Positions 1 through 6,178 of a stretch of 7,853 nucleotides of DNA are shown here, one piece after another. This stretch comes from an uncultured Magnetococcales bacterium (GTDB taxonomy: Bacteria > Pseudomonadota > Magnetococcia > Magnetococcales > Magnetaquicoccaceae): the NCBI GenBank assembly GCA_903913345.1, contig CAIWLA010000307.1, positions 1 through 7,853 of the forward strand. The letters are read 5' to 3'. The notes under the pieces were generated by a model. It saw nothing but the letters and a program-made list of their open reading frames with translations, searched no databases and had not been told where the DNA came from. Both the position numbers and the translations under genes were made by a program. Every line of letters begins with the position of its first letter. Position 1 is the stretch's first letter.

Positions 1-35
1 AAGGTATTGCTCGCTTTATTTTTTAACTTTCGAAT

Positions 36-1589
36 ATGTTTTACACTGAATTTTTTATCACTTGGTGTGTTTTTGGATCGGGGGTTTGGGGAAAATCGGC
101 TTTTTCTGTCAGGCACTATTTATACAGCCGCCTGCCCAAGGTGATACGGGCGCGGCGCGGCGGGGTCAAACTGGCCATTGCCGCACCGAGGGGAGAGGCC
201 AAATCCACCCTGGTGACCCAGATTTTTACCCTGTGGTGCGCGGTGACCGGCAGTCGCAAATATATTCCCATCATCATGGACAGCCAGCATCAGGCCGCCG
301 CCATGCTGGAGGCGATCAAGGCCGAATTGGAGAGCAATACCCGTCTGCGCCTGGATTTTCCCGAAGCCTGTGGCTCCGGGACAGTCTTGAAGGTGGGGGT
401 CATGGTGACGGCCGGGGGGACCAAGATTCAGGCCTTTGGTTCGGGTCGGCGGATGCGCGGTCTGCGCCACGGTTGTCATCGACCGGATATGGTCATCTGC
501 GACGATCTGGAGAACGATGTCAACGTCCGCAGTCGCAGCCAACGGGACAAACTGGAAGAGTGGTTGCACTCCACGGTGCTCAAACTGGGCGCGGCCGATG
601 ATTCGATGGATCTCCTGGTGGTGGGGACCATTTTGCATCATGACTCGCTCCTCGCCCGTCTGCTGCACAACCCCTTGTGGGAGAGTCGCCGTTTTCAGGC
701 CATTCTCCAGTGGCCACGGAACATGGCCCTGTGGGATCAATGGCAGGCTGCCCTGATCAACGAGGGGGAGGCCGCAGCAGACGCCTTTTTTCGCCAGCAC
801 CGGGTGGAGATGGAAGAGGGTGCCCAACTCTCCTGGCCCAAGGTGCGCACCCTGGAATCCTTGATGAAAATTCGGGCACGGGATGGCAGCAACGCCTTCG
901 ACGCCGAATTGCAAAACCAGCCGTTGAGCGAGAATGCCGTCTTTCAACAATTGACCTTCTGGGTGGAGCGCAATCCCAACTGGATTCTGTTTGGGGCCGT
1001 GGACCCTTCCATGGGCAAATCGTCCGGGCGCGGCGACCCGTCGGCCATCCTGGTGGGCGGGTTTGACCCGGAGAGCGGAAGACTCGATCTCGTGGAGGCG
1101 GATATTCGTCACCGGCTTCCGGACCGCATCATTGAAGATGTCATCGCCTATCAGGCCCGTTATGAGTGTCGTTTGTGGGTGGTGGAAGCGGTGCAGTTTC
1201 AGGAGTTTTTCAAGGATGAATTGATCCGGCGTTCCGCCCAGCGGGGGATACCGATCCCGGCCCGTGGTTTCAAACCCTCACGGGACAAGGGGTTGCGCAT
1301 CAGCAGTCTGCAACCCCACATTGCCAACGGCCTGATCCGCTTTCACCCCAGTCAGGGCACCATGCTGGATCAATTGCGCCACTGGGGAGAGGGCAATGAG
1401 AGCCATGACGACGGCCCGGATGCCCTGGAAATGTTGTGGCGGGCGGTTCACGAGGGGGCGACCGGTCTGGGGGATATCCGTTCTGCCGGGCAACGGATGG
1501 GCCGGGAACTGGTGCCGCGCCACGAGGAATCCTTCGCCCAAAAGGGGTTTGGCACCTGGGGGGAACGGGTGGAACTGGATGGGTATTGA
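36..1589 (+). CDS. Phage-type terminase large subunit (ATPase plus nuclease), solitary, 5' end doubtful
   Basis: Terminase large subunits pump phage DNA into a capsid with an N-terminal ATPase and cut it with a C-terminal RNase H-fold nuclease. Visible motifs, numbered from the ATG at 36: a Walker A-like APRGEAKST (about 50-58), a Walker B-like VICDDLE (about 153-159), a coupling motif VVGTILHHD (about 195-203), and likely metal-binding nuclease acids in AVDPSMG (D323), VVEAVQF (E384) and HDDGPDALE (D458, D459, D462). All catalytic motifs are present over 517 aa, so the core looks intact. The first 20-25 residues are rich in F, W and C and look unlike a normal terminase N-terminus. The DNA there is AT-rich and there is no Shine-Dalgarno sequence before the ATG, so the true start may lie outside the window or the 5' end may be truncated. 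There is no small terminase, portal or capsid gene nearby. It is probably a prophage remnant or a domesticated gene. The family call is strong; activity is uncertain. Confidence 0.85.
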   Translation: MFYTEFFITWCVFGSGVWGKSAFSVRHYLYSRLPKVIRARRGGVKLAIAAPRGEAKSTLVTQIFTLWCAVTGSRKYIPIIMDSQHQAAAMLEAIKAELESNTRLRLDFPEACGSGTVLKVGVMVTAGGTKIQAFGSGRRMRGLRHGCHRPDMVICDDLENDVNVRSRSQRDKLEEWLHSTVLKLGAADDSMDLLVVGTILHHDSLLARLLHNPLWESRRFQAILQWPRNMALWDQWQAALINEGEAAADAFFRQHRVEMEEGAQLSWPKVRTLESLMKIRARDGSNAFDAELQNQPLSENAVFQQLTFWVERNPNWILFGAVDPSMGKSSGRGDPSAILVGGFDPESGRLDLVEADIRHRLPDRIIEDVIAYQARYECRLWVVEAVQFQEFFKDELIRRSAQRGIPIPARGFKPSRDKGLRISSLQPHIANGLIRFHPSQGTMLDQLRHWGEGNESHDDGPDALEMLWRAVHEGATGLGDIRSAGQRMGRELVPRHEESFAQKGFGTWGERVELDGY

Positions 1590-1611
1590 AGCAGGAGGCC
1601 GGAATTGAGGT

Positions 1612-1836
1612 TTACAAGCGTTCCCATTCGATGGCTGGCAGAGACAGATTCTTGTAGATGCGAAACAACACCCATTCTTCAAGCACTTCTGCCAGTTCAT
1701 CCCGACAGGCTTCGAGGGTGGACGCATTGGCATACACGCCGTTACAGGGTGGAATATCACCGTAGAAAGAGTTGTCATCCGCCAATATTTCGTAACGCGC
1801 ATGGCGCATGGCGGCTTGGAGATAATTCAAGAGCAT
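1612..1836 (-). CDS. hicB: Orphan HicB-family (UPF0150-like) antitoxin
   Basis: HicB antitoxins neutralise the HicA mRNA interferase; this short subgroup has a partial RNase H-like fold. The 74-residue product shows the family pattern: a starting strand and helix (MLLNYLQAAM), RYEILADDNSFYGDIP at about 15-29, then GVYANASTLEACRDELAEVL at about 33-52 and a closing EEWVLFRI helix. The ATG at 1836 is preceded by only a weak purine stretch (ACGGAAAA). Homologues I recall run a few residues past the last strand, so the ending AIEWERL may be slightly shortened. A hicA gene would normally follow, but the stop lies only 22 bp from the convergent terminase stop and no hicA-like frame is visible on either side. 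The upstream neighbour is a broken transposase fragment. I infer a decayed hicBA locus or a free-standing antitoxin; the family call itself rests on recalled similarity. Confidence 0.75.
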   Translation of the reverse strand: MLLNYLQAAMRHARYEILADDNSFYGDIPPCNGVYANASTLEACRDELAEVLEEWVLFRIYKNLSLPAIEWERL

Positions 1837-1870
1837 GGCATTTTCCGTAGATCACTGGACAGTACAAGAC

Positions 1871-2005
1871 AGGAAGCGCGCCATTCCGCGAACAGAGTGA
1901 GATAAGCCTGACAATCGGCATCCTCAAAAAAGCCACCTGCCGCCGATTACCCCGTTGGGTGACGTGATGAGGGATGCCCGTTGCAACAATTCGCGCGACC
2001 CTCAC
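1871..2005 (-). pseudogene. N-terminal fragment of a RAYT/Y1 (IS200-like) transposase, frameshifted
   Basis: Reading leftward on the minus strand from a GTG at 2005, the frame gives VRVARIVATGIPHHVTQRGN followed by RRQVAF. This is the conserved N-terminus of REP-associated tyrosine transposases (Y1_Tnp/TnpA_REP), including the GIPHHVTQRGNRRQ block. At the homopolymer 1926-1931 (six T on the minus strand) the frame breaks. Adding one T restores FFEDADCQAYLTLFAEWRAS, which is the expected continuation of the family. Similarity stops near 1871, before the metal-binding HxH motif (normally in an MPNHVH context) and the catalytic tyrosine, so roughly the last two thirds of the gene are missing. 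An upstream ATG at 2044 also opens this frame but adds residues unlike the family. It is a dead remnant. Its break point lies about 35 bp upstream of hicB, which suggests that deletion or insertion joined the two. Confidence 0.75.
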
Positions 2006-2098
2006 CCCAGGCCGAGCGTAGTTCAACATCAAGGGGGAAGTCAAGAATTGAGTATTCTGTCTCCGAAGTTTCCTCTGCGCCCAGGGTGGGGAATAATG

Positions 2099-3091
2099 TC
2101 AAACCAGCAAACTGCCCGCAAACAAAAGATACAACCAGAATACCAAAGAGAGCCGGAAGCCACTGAGCGCGCCACGCCGGAACAGGAGAAACAGGATCGT
2201 CACCGACAGTGTGGTCACCGCAGCCGAGACGGTCAGGGTGCGGTCGAAGATCCACGGCGTGAAAAAGATGCCGAAAGCCGTTGGCACCGTGGCCTGGATC
2301 ATCATGGAACCACTCACATTGGCCAAGGCCAGATGTTCCCGACCTTGCCGCACCCAGATCAGGGCATTCAAGGTCTCCGGCAGTTCGGTGGCAATCGGGC
2401 TGAGCAGCAGAGAGACCACCTGGGGGGCCACCCCCAGCAACAGGCCAACCTGCTCCACCTGCGCCACAAACAGATGGGAGGCGACAAAAATGATCCCCAA
2501 GGCCACTCCGGTCTGCAGGGCAACCCATCCCATGGAGGGCACCGCATCATGGGGACGAAAGGTCAGCGGTTCCAGATCCTGGGCGGCCTCCTGCGTACCC
2601 CCCAGCTCCTGCCGGACATACAGTCCATAGGCGGCGAGAAACAACACCCCCAGCCACGGTTTGGCCGCAAAGACCACAAAACCACATCCCACCTTGAAGA
2701 GAGACATGATGAGAAACCAACCCTGATCACGGCTCAGTCGATGACGATCCACCTCCACCATGACGGTACGGACCGATTGACCCCGTTTGGTGGCATTGGC
2801 CATCAAGGCCAGACCGACAATCCCGTAGGTGATGGTACTGAGCACCATTGGACCTGCCATGGCCGCCCCGACCCCGATATCCTGCTGCCCACTCCCCGTC
2901 CCAAAGGCCACCGCAACCAGGGTGACGGCACTTTCCGGAAGAGCCGTCCCAAAGGCGGCCAACAAGGTGCCGGTTGCGGTTTCACCCAGACCCCACTTCA
3001 GGCCGAGCCATTCGACACTGTTGACAAACCATTCACAGGCCCAATAAATGGCCATCGCCGTTGCAAGCAGGAGAAAAAGAGTCAAAGCCAT
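2099..3091 (-). CDS. Sodium/calcium exchanger (CaCA) family membrane antiporter
   Basis: CaCA proteins exchange Ca2+ (or similar cations) for Na+ or H+ across the inner membrane. The 330-residue protein is the usual size for the bacterial YrbG-like branch and is mostly hydrophobic, about ten transmembrane segments in two inverted halves. The two signature alpha repeats are visible: GTALPES at residues 48-54 and ATELPET at 234-240, each with the ion-coordinating acidic residue (E53, E239). The second is followed by ANVSGSMMIQATVP (257-270), typical of the second repeat. A polar loop at about 161-183 separates the halves. The ATG at 3091 has a good Shine-Dalgarno sequence (AAGGAT, about 6 nt upstream). 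The gene appears monocistronic, with a 340-bp upstream region carrying a candidate promoter and repeated half-sites. The transported ion cannot be read from the sequence. A long open frame on the opposite strand here is a shadow. Confidence 0.92.
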   Translation of the reverse strand: MALTLFLLLATAMAIYWACEWFVNSVEWLGLKWGLGETATGTLLAAFGTALPESAVTLVAVAFGTGSGQQDIGVGAAMAGPMVLSTITYGIVGLALMANATKRGQSVRTVMVEVDRHRLSRDQGWFLIMSLFKVGCGFVVFAAKPWLGVLFLAAYGLYVRQELGGTQEAAQDLEPLTFRPHDAVPSMGWVALQTGVALGIIFVASHLFVAQVEQVGLLLGVAPQVVSLLLSPIATELPETLNALIWVRQGREHLALANVSGSMMIQATVPTAFGIFFTPWIFDRTLTVSAAVTTLSVTILFLLFRRGALSGFRLSLVFWLYLLFAGSLLV

Positions 3092-3113
3092 GGATTATCC
3101 TTTTGGATGGTGT

Positions 3114-3135
3114 CTTCCGCAAACAGTGGCGGAAG
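3114..3135 (-). promoter_or_regulatory. Stem-loop in the 5' leader of the antiporter gene
   Basis: A perfect 7-bp inverted repeat, CTTCCGC (3114-3120) and GCGGAAG (3129-3135), encloses an 8-nt loop. It lies about 22 nt upstream of the antiporter start codon, just before its ribosome binding site, so the transcript could fold here. There is no U run, so it is not a canonical terminator. It may be a translational or stability element, or chance; function is inference. Confidence 0.35.
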
Positions 3136-3181
3136 GAGACCTCGATCGTCTCGTGAGAAAGGGGGGGGGAGCAAGATTTCC

Positions 3182-3257
3182 ATTTATGTGAGATTTATGT
3201 GTACTCACATAAAAACTCACAAATAAGTCACGATATGTGAGCTTTTATGTGAGTCAC
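3182..3257. promoter_or_regulatory. Cluster of TTATGTGAG half-sites (operator-like) upstream of the antiporter gene
   Basis: TTATGTGAG occurs exactly at 3184-3192 and 3245-3253, and in reverse as CTCACATAA at 3204-3212. Close variants are at 3195-3203 (TTATGTGTA), 3216-3224 (reverse, CTCACAAAT) and 3233-3241 (ATATGTGAG). Successive starts are often 9-12 bp apart, about one helical turn. The last copy continues into GTGAGTCAC, a palindrome (3249-3257). The block is AT-rich, unlike its surroundings, and overlaps the candidate antiporter promoter, as an operator would. TGTGA also resembles a CRP/FNR-type half-site, but no copy pair has the classical 6-bp TGTGA-TCACA spacing. The binding protein is unknown. 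Confidence 0.5.
3194..3222 (-). promoter_or_regulatory. Candidate sigma-70 promoter of the antiporter gene
   Basis: On the minus strand, TTGTGA (3217-3222) and CATAAA (3194-3199) are separated by 17 bp. They match the -35 and -10 consensus at 4 of 6 positions each. The elements sit about 100 bp upstream of the antiporter start and lie inside the TTATGTGAG cluster, which suggests repression or regulated binding. It is based on motif match only. Confidence 0.4.
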
Positions 3258-3267
3258 AAGCACAACC

Positions 3268-3408
3268 AGACCACGCCCATTTCGGAATACGTCGTTTCCG
3301 TCATCCCCGCGCAAGCGGGGATCCAGGTTGCGCGGGTACCATCTGGATCCCCGCCTACGAGGGAATGACGTTTAGAAAACGGCGTATCCTCATGATGGGT
3401 GCGGTTTA
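3268..3408. repeat. REPIN/MITE-like palindromic repeat element
   Basis: Two REP-like arms face each other: 3299-3326 and 3343-3370, 28 bp each, 24 of 28 positions complementary, with a 16-bp spacer. The left arm alone forms a perfect hairpin, CCCCGCGCAAGCGGGG, with a GCAA loop (3305-3320). The weaker inverted similarity continues outward: GAATACGTCGTTT on the left resembles the complement of the right flank (GATACGCCGTTT), and a CCCAT and ACC match extends to about 3268 and 3408. The whole element is about 140 bp with no coding potential. CGTCATCCCC...GGGGATCCAG repeats of this kind are dispersed in many proteobacterial genomes. It lies 23 bp past the hemL stop, so its hairpin may cap that transcript. 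Non-autonomous mobility, perhaps by a RAYT, is inferred. Confidence 0.75.
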
Positions 3409-3431
3409 AAAAACGGCCCGATTTTTTCTTC

Positions 3432-4712
3432 TCACAGCCCCTTCGCCACCGCCCGCGCCGCGTCGATCGTCCGGTCGATGATCGCATCATCGTGGGCCAT
3501 GGAGAGAAAACCGGTTTCATACTGGCTGGGGGCCAGATAGATGCCAGCGGCCAACATGCCATGAAACCAGCGATTGAAACAGTTCAGATCACTCTCCGCC
3601 GCCTCGGCAAAATTGTCCACCCGTGTCCGATGGGTGAAAAACAGGCCGAACATGGATCCCACCCGCGTCCCCAGATGGGGAATGCCGGCGGCGGTCAAGG
3701 CCCAGGAGATCCCCTCGGTCAACCGTTGGCTGCGGGCCTCCAGGGTCTCATAAAAACCCGGCTGGCTGATAATCTCCAGGGTGGCCAGGCCCGCTGCCGT
3801 GGCCAGGGGATTGCCGGAGAGGGTGCCCGCCTGATAGACCGGACCGGCCGGCGAGATCTGCTCCATGATGGCCCGTGAACCCCCATACGCCCCCACCGGC
3901 AGACCCCCGCCGATCACCTTGCCCAGGGTGGTGAGGTCGGGACGAATCCCATAGAGGGCCTGGGCACCCCCACGCGCCACCCGAAAACCGGTCATCACCT
4001 CATCCAGAATCAGCAGGACGCCATGCTGGTCGCAGGCCGTGCGCAACCCCTGCAGATAACCGGGCAACGGCAACACACAGCCCATGTTGCCCGCCACCGG
4101 CTCAACAATCAGGGCGGCAATCTCCTGACCCCGCTGGGCCAGCAGAGCCTGGAGGGCAGGCAGGTCATTATAGGGCAGCGTCAGTGTGCTGTGCGCCGTG
4201 GCACGGGGCACCCCCGGCGAGGAGGGCACCCCAAAGGTGGCCGCACCCGAACCGGCCTCCACCAGCAGACTGTCGCTGTGACCATGGTAGCAGCCCGTGA
4301 ATTTGACAATCAGCTCCCGACCCGTCACCGCCCGTGCCAGACGCAGGGCACTCATGGTGGCCTCGGTGCCCGAATTGACCAGACGAACCATCTCGATGGC
4401 GGGCATGCAGTCGATGATGGCCTCGGCCAACTGGACCTCGGCCTCGGTGGGGGCACCGAAGGAGGTTCCCCTGGCCGTGGCGGCCTGTATCGCCGCCACC
4501 ACCGCCGGGTGGGCATGGCCGACAATCATCGGTCCCCAGGAACCGACATAATCGATATAGGTGCGGCCATCGACATCCGTGAGACAGGCACCCTGGGCAC
4601 TGGCTATAAAGGGGGGAATACCGCCGACCGACTTGAAAGCCCGTACCGGACTGTTGACGCCACCGGGAATAATCTGCCTGGCACGGTTGAAAAGGGTCTC
4701 GGAACGGGTCAT
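3432..4712 (-). CDS. hemL: Glutamate-1-semialdehyde 2,1-aminomutase
   Basis: This PLP enzyme converts glutamate-1-semialdehyde to 5-aminolevulinate, the last step of the C5 route into haem and other tetrapyrroles, in the cytoplasm. The 426-residue length is the family norm. Recognisable stretches: the N-terminal [18 protein letters not shown] (14-31), the [13 protein letters not shown] block (57-69), the phosphate-binding [15 protein letters not shown] (113-127), CYHGHSD (141-147), [10 protein letters not shown] (236-245) with D237 stacking on PLP, and [18 protein letters not shown] (261-278) with K265 as the Schiff-base lysine. GTLSGNP (296-302) and the C-terminal [14 protein letters not shown] (394-407) are also typical. 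The ATG at 4712 has a GGAGG ribosome site about 6 nt upstream. It seems monocistronic and is transcribed away from the ankyrin gene. No damage is visible. Confidence 0.98.
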   Translation of the reverse strand: MTRSETLFNRARQIIPGGVNSPVRAFKSVGGIPPFIASAQGACLTDVDGRTYIDYVGSWGPMIVGHAHPAVVAAIQAATARGTSFGAPTEAEVQLAEAIIDCMPAIEMVRLVNSGTEATMSALRLARAVTGRELIVKFTGCYHGHSDSLLVEAGSGAATFGVPSSPGVPRATAHSTLTLPYNDLPALQALLAQRGQEIAALIVEPVAGNMGCVLPLPGYLQGLRTACDQHGVLLILDEVMTGFRVARGGAQALYGIRPDLTTLGKVIGGGLPVGAYGGSRAIMEQISPAGPVYQAGTLSGNPLATAAGLATLEIISQPGFYETLEARSQRLTEGISWALTAAGIPHLGTRVGSMFGLFFTHRTRVDNFAEAAESDLNCFNRWFHGMLAAGIYLAPSQYETGFLSMAHDDAIIDRTIDAARAVAKGL

Positions 4713-4750
4713 GGTGGGCCTCCGCCTGGCTAAAAAAGATTGTAAAAAGG

Positions 4751-4777
4751 TTGTTCACGCGCCGCAAATGGTATACT
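4751..4777 (+). promoter_or_regulatory. Candidate extended -10 promoter for the ankyrin operon
   Basis: TGGTATACT (4769-4777) is an extended -10 element (TGn plus TATACT, 5 of 6). A partial -35, TTGTTC (4751-4756), lies 15 bp upstream; the short spacing is tolerable with an extended -10. On the opposite strand, TTGCCT and TACCAT with 17-bp spacing could drive hemL from the same segment, so the two divergent promoters would overlap. Motif match only. Confidence 0.4.
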
Positions 4778-4793
4778 TTTAAAGGGTGGCAGG

Positions 4794-4834
4794 CAATGGC
4801 GTTTCGAGGCTGGTCTCGCCATTGGCCTTTGGCC
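4794..4834 (+). promoter_or_regulatory. Leader stem-loops between promoter and ankyrin start
   Basis: CAATGGCG (4794-4801) pairs perfectly with CGCCATTG (4817-4824) around a 15-nt loop that contains an alternative CGAG/CTCG stem. It is followed at once by GGCCTTTGGCC (4824-4834), a second small hairpin that competes for its edge. The pair lies about 20 bp downstream of the candidate -10 and 55 bp upstream of the ankyrin start, so either an operator dyad or a leader RNA fold is possible. There is no U run, so a terminator is unlikely. Confidence 0.35.
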
Positions 4835-4889
4835 CTGGGTGATCGGCTTTCAGGCAATGTCCGGTTCGGACAGACGGGGGAGAATTTCT

Positions 4890-5651
4890 ATGGCACCGGA
4901 ACAAATCGTCAATATGGATGATATCCACCATCTGGAAGAGATGCTGGATCGGGGTTTGGATATTCATGTGCGGGACAAGGATGGATGGACACCCCTGCAC
5001 CGTGCGGTGCAGGAAGGGGCAGAAGAGCTGGTCAAGCGTCTCTTGCAGGCGGGTGCCAACGTCCGTCTGGTGGATTCTCATCTGTGGCCACCCCTGCATT
5101 GGGCCGTGATTCGCGGCAATGTCTCCATCACCCGCCAACTGCTGGATGCGGGAGCGGATCCCAAAGTGCCCGACAAGGATCTGGAAACCCCCCTGCACTG
5201 GGCCGCCTCCTGGGGTCATGTGGATGTGGCCGCGTTGCTGGTGGCACGCGGGGCCGATGTCAACGCCCGCGATCGGCATGGCGAAACCCCCCTCTTCCAG
5301 GCGGCCCAGGAAGGCAATGACGAAATAGCCGCCTTCCTGGTACAACACGGGGCCAAGGTGGACCTGTGCAGCGTGGAGGGTGGACCCGCCTTGCACTGTG
5401 CCGTATTCTATGGCCACGAACCGGTGGTACAGGCTTTGCTTCAGGGGGGAGCCAACGTCAATCTGCCCAATCGTTCCGGAAAAATGCCCCTGCATTGGGC
5501 GGCCATTCGGGGACGGGCCAGTCTGGTCCGCCTGTTGCTGACCAGCGGTGCCGAATCCAACGTGCTGGACAAAGAAGGAAAAACACCATTGAATCATGCC
5601 ATTGACGGGGGACATGCCGCCGTGATCGCCCTGTTGACGCCCCGCCCGTGA
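4890..5651 (+). CDS. Ankyrin-repeat protein
   Basis: Ankyrin repeats are protein-binding scaffolds. The 253-residue protein is nearly all repeats with a strict 33-residue period. A short N-terminal capping helix pair (about 9-30) is followed by full repeats at 31-63, 64-96, 97-129, 130-162, 163-195 and 196-228, and a shortened last one at 229-253. Most keep the xxTPLHxAAxxGHxxxVxxLLxxGADVN pattern; repeats 2, 3 and 6 share PLHWA. No signal peptide, membrane segment or enzymatic domain is seen, so a cytoplasmic adaptor is likely. I chose the ATG at 4890 because GGGGGAG lies about 7 nt before it; in-frame GTG 4839 and ATG 4857 lack such a site. The next gene starts 33 bp after its stop, so it probably leads an operon with the DUF2782 and MFS genes. 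The binding partner is unknown. Confidence 0.92.
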   Translation: MAPEQIVNMDDIHHLEEMLDRGLDIHVRDKDGWTPLHRAVQEGAEELVKRLLQAGANVRLVDSHLWPPLHWAVIRGNVSITRQLLDAGADPKVPDKDLETPLHWAASWGHVDVAALLVARGADVNARDRHGETPLFQAAQEGNDEIAAFLVQHGAKVDLCSVEGGPALHCAVFYGHEPVVQALLQGGANVNLPNRSGKMPLHWAAIRGRASLVRLLLTSGAESNVLDKEGKTPLNHAIDGGHAAVIALLTPRP

Positions 5652-5683
5652 CATTCCATATCCACTGTTACAAGGAACCGGCC

Positions 5684-6175
5684 ATGTGCCCAACCCCCCC
5701 CTCTCCTGAGTCGCATCCCCTGCCGGGCCAAAACAACCGCCCTGTGCTGGCCCTCTGTCTGGCGGGATTTTCCCTCGGCGTGGCCCTCTTTTTGTACCCG
5801 GCCAACGGCATGGCCGAGGCCAAACAAACCCCACCCAAAACGGCAACCGCCTCCCAGCCGGGTTCGGATGAGGTCACCCGAAAAGAGGAGGGATTCCCCA
5901 TCCCCCGCAAGGGACCGCTGATTTCCGAACTGCGCGAGGAGGTGGATTCCGACACCTCCCGCCCGGCGACCGTCATTCGCCGTTACGAAGATTACCATGG
6001 AAACACCGTGCGCGAATTTTTGATCAACGGCCGTCTGTTCCAGATCGAGGTGACACCCGTCGATGGACTGCCTTATTACCTGATCGATGTGGAAGGCAAC
6101 GGTCTGTTCCAGGAACGGTATGCGGGGGCGCGACCCCGGTTGGTGGTTCCCCAGTGGGTGTTGTTCCGCTTTTAG
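5684..6175 (+). CDS. DUF2782-family exported or membrane-anchored protein
   Basis: The C-terminal 70 residues (about 94-163) match DUF2782 as I recall it: a beta-rich module with TVIRRYED, the VREFLINGRLFQIEVTP strand pair, GLPYYLIDVEGNGLF, and the hallmark ending VPQWVLFRF. The function of the family is unknown. Residues 20-39 are a hydrophobic segment (VLALCLAGFSLGVALFLYP) followed by ANGMAEA, so the protein has either a cleavable signal peptide with a site near A44 or a membrane anchor. The mature domain would face the periplasm after a charged linker (about 47-93). The ATG at 5684 has AAGGAA about 6 nt upstream. An in-frame GTG at 5648 overlaps the ankyrin stop as GTGA but has no ribosome site and would give an odd extension. 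The MFS gene begins 3 bp after the stop, so the two are surely co-transcribed. Confidence 0.82.
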   Translation: MCPTPPSPESHPLPGQNNRPVLALCLAGFSLGVALFLYPANGMAEAKQTPPKTATASQPGSDEVTRKEEGFPIPRKGPLISELREEVDSDTSRPATVIRRYEDYHGNTVREFLINGRLFQIEVTPVDGLPYYLIDVEGNGLFQERYAGARPRLVVPQWVLFRF

Positions 6176-6178
6176 ACC

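Noticed and set aside
120..1112. 330-codon open frame on the minus strand
   Set aside because: Antisense shadow of the terminase, with no recognisable motif and no ribosome site.
1955..3226. 423-codon open frame on the plus strand
   Set aside because: It is antisense to the CaCA antiporter, whose motifs are unmistakable; the translation is rich in G, H, Q and P, typical of the shadow of a GC-rich gene.
3182..3257. Classical CRP site
   Set aside because: TGTGA and TCACA half-sites occur, but none are paired with the 6-bp spacing of a CRP operator.
3299..3370. CRISPR repeats
   Set aside because: There are only two arms, in inverted orientation with a 16-bp spacer; CRISPR repeats are direct and regularly spaced.
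3409..3431. A6/T6 pair around a GC core as a rho-independent terminator for hemL
   Set aside because: The GC part folds to only two base pairs, so the hairpin would be weak; the neighbouring REPIN-like palindrome is a better end structure.
4023..4857. Long open frames opposite and beside hemL (plus strand 4023-4733, minus strand 4168-4857)
   Set aside because: Low-complexity shadows of hemL, which has full-length conserved motifs.
5648..5683. GTG start of the DUF2782 gene overlapping the ankyrin stop
   Set aside because: The GTGA overlap is attractive, but it lacks a ribosome site, whereas the ATG at 5684 has AAGGAA at proper distance and gives a normal signal sequence.
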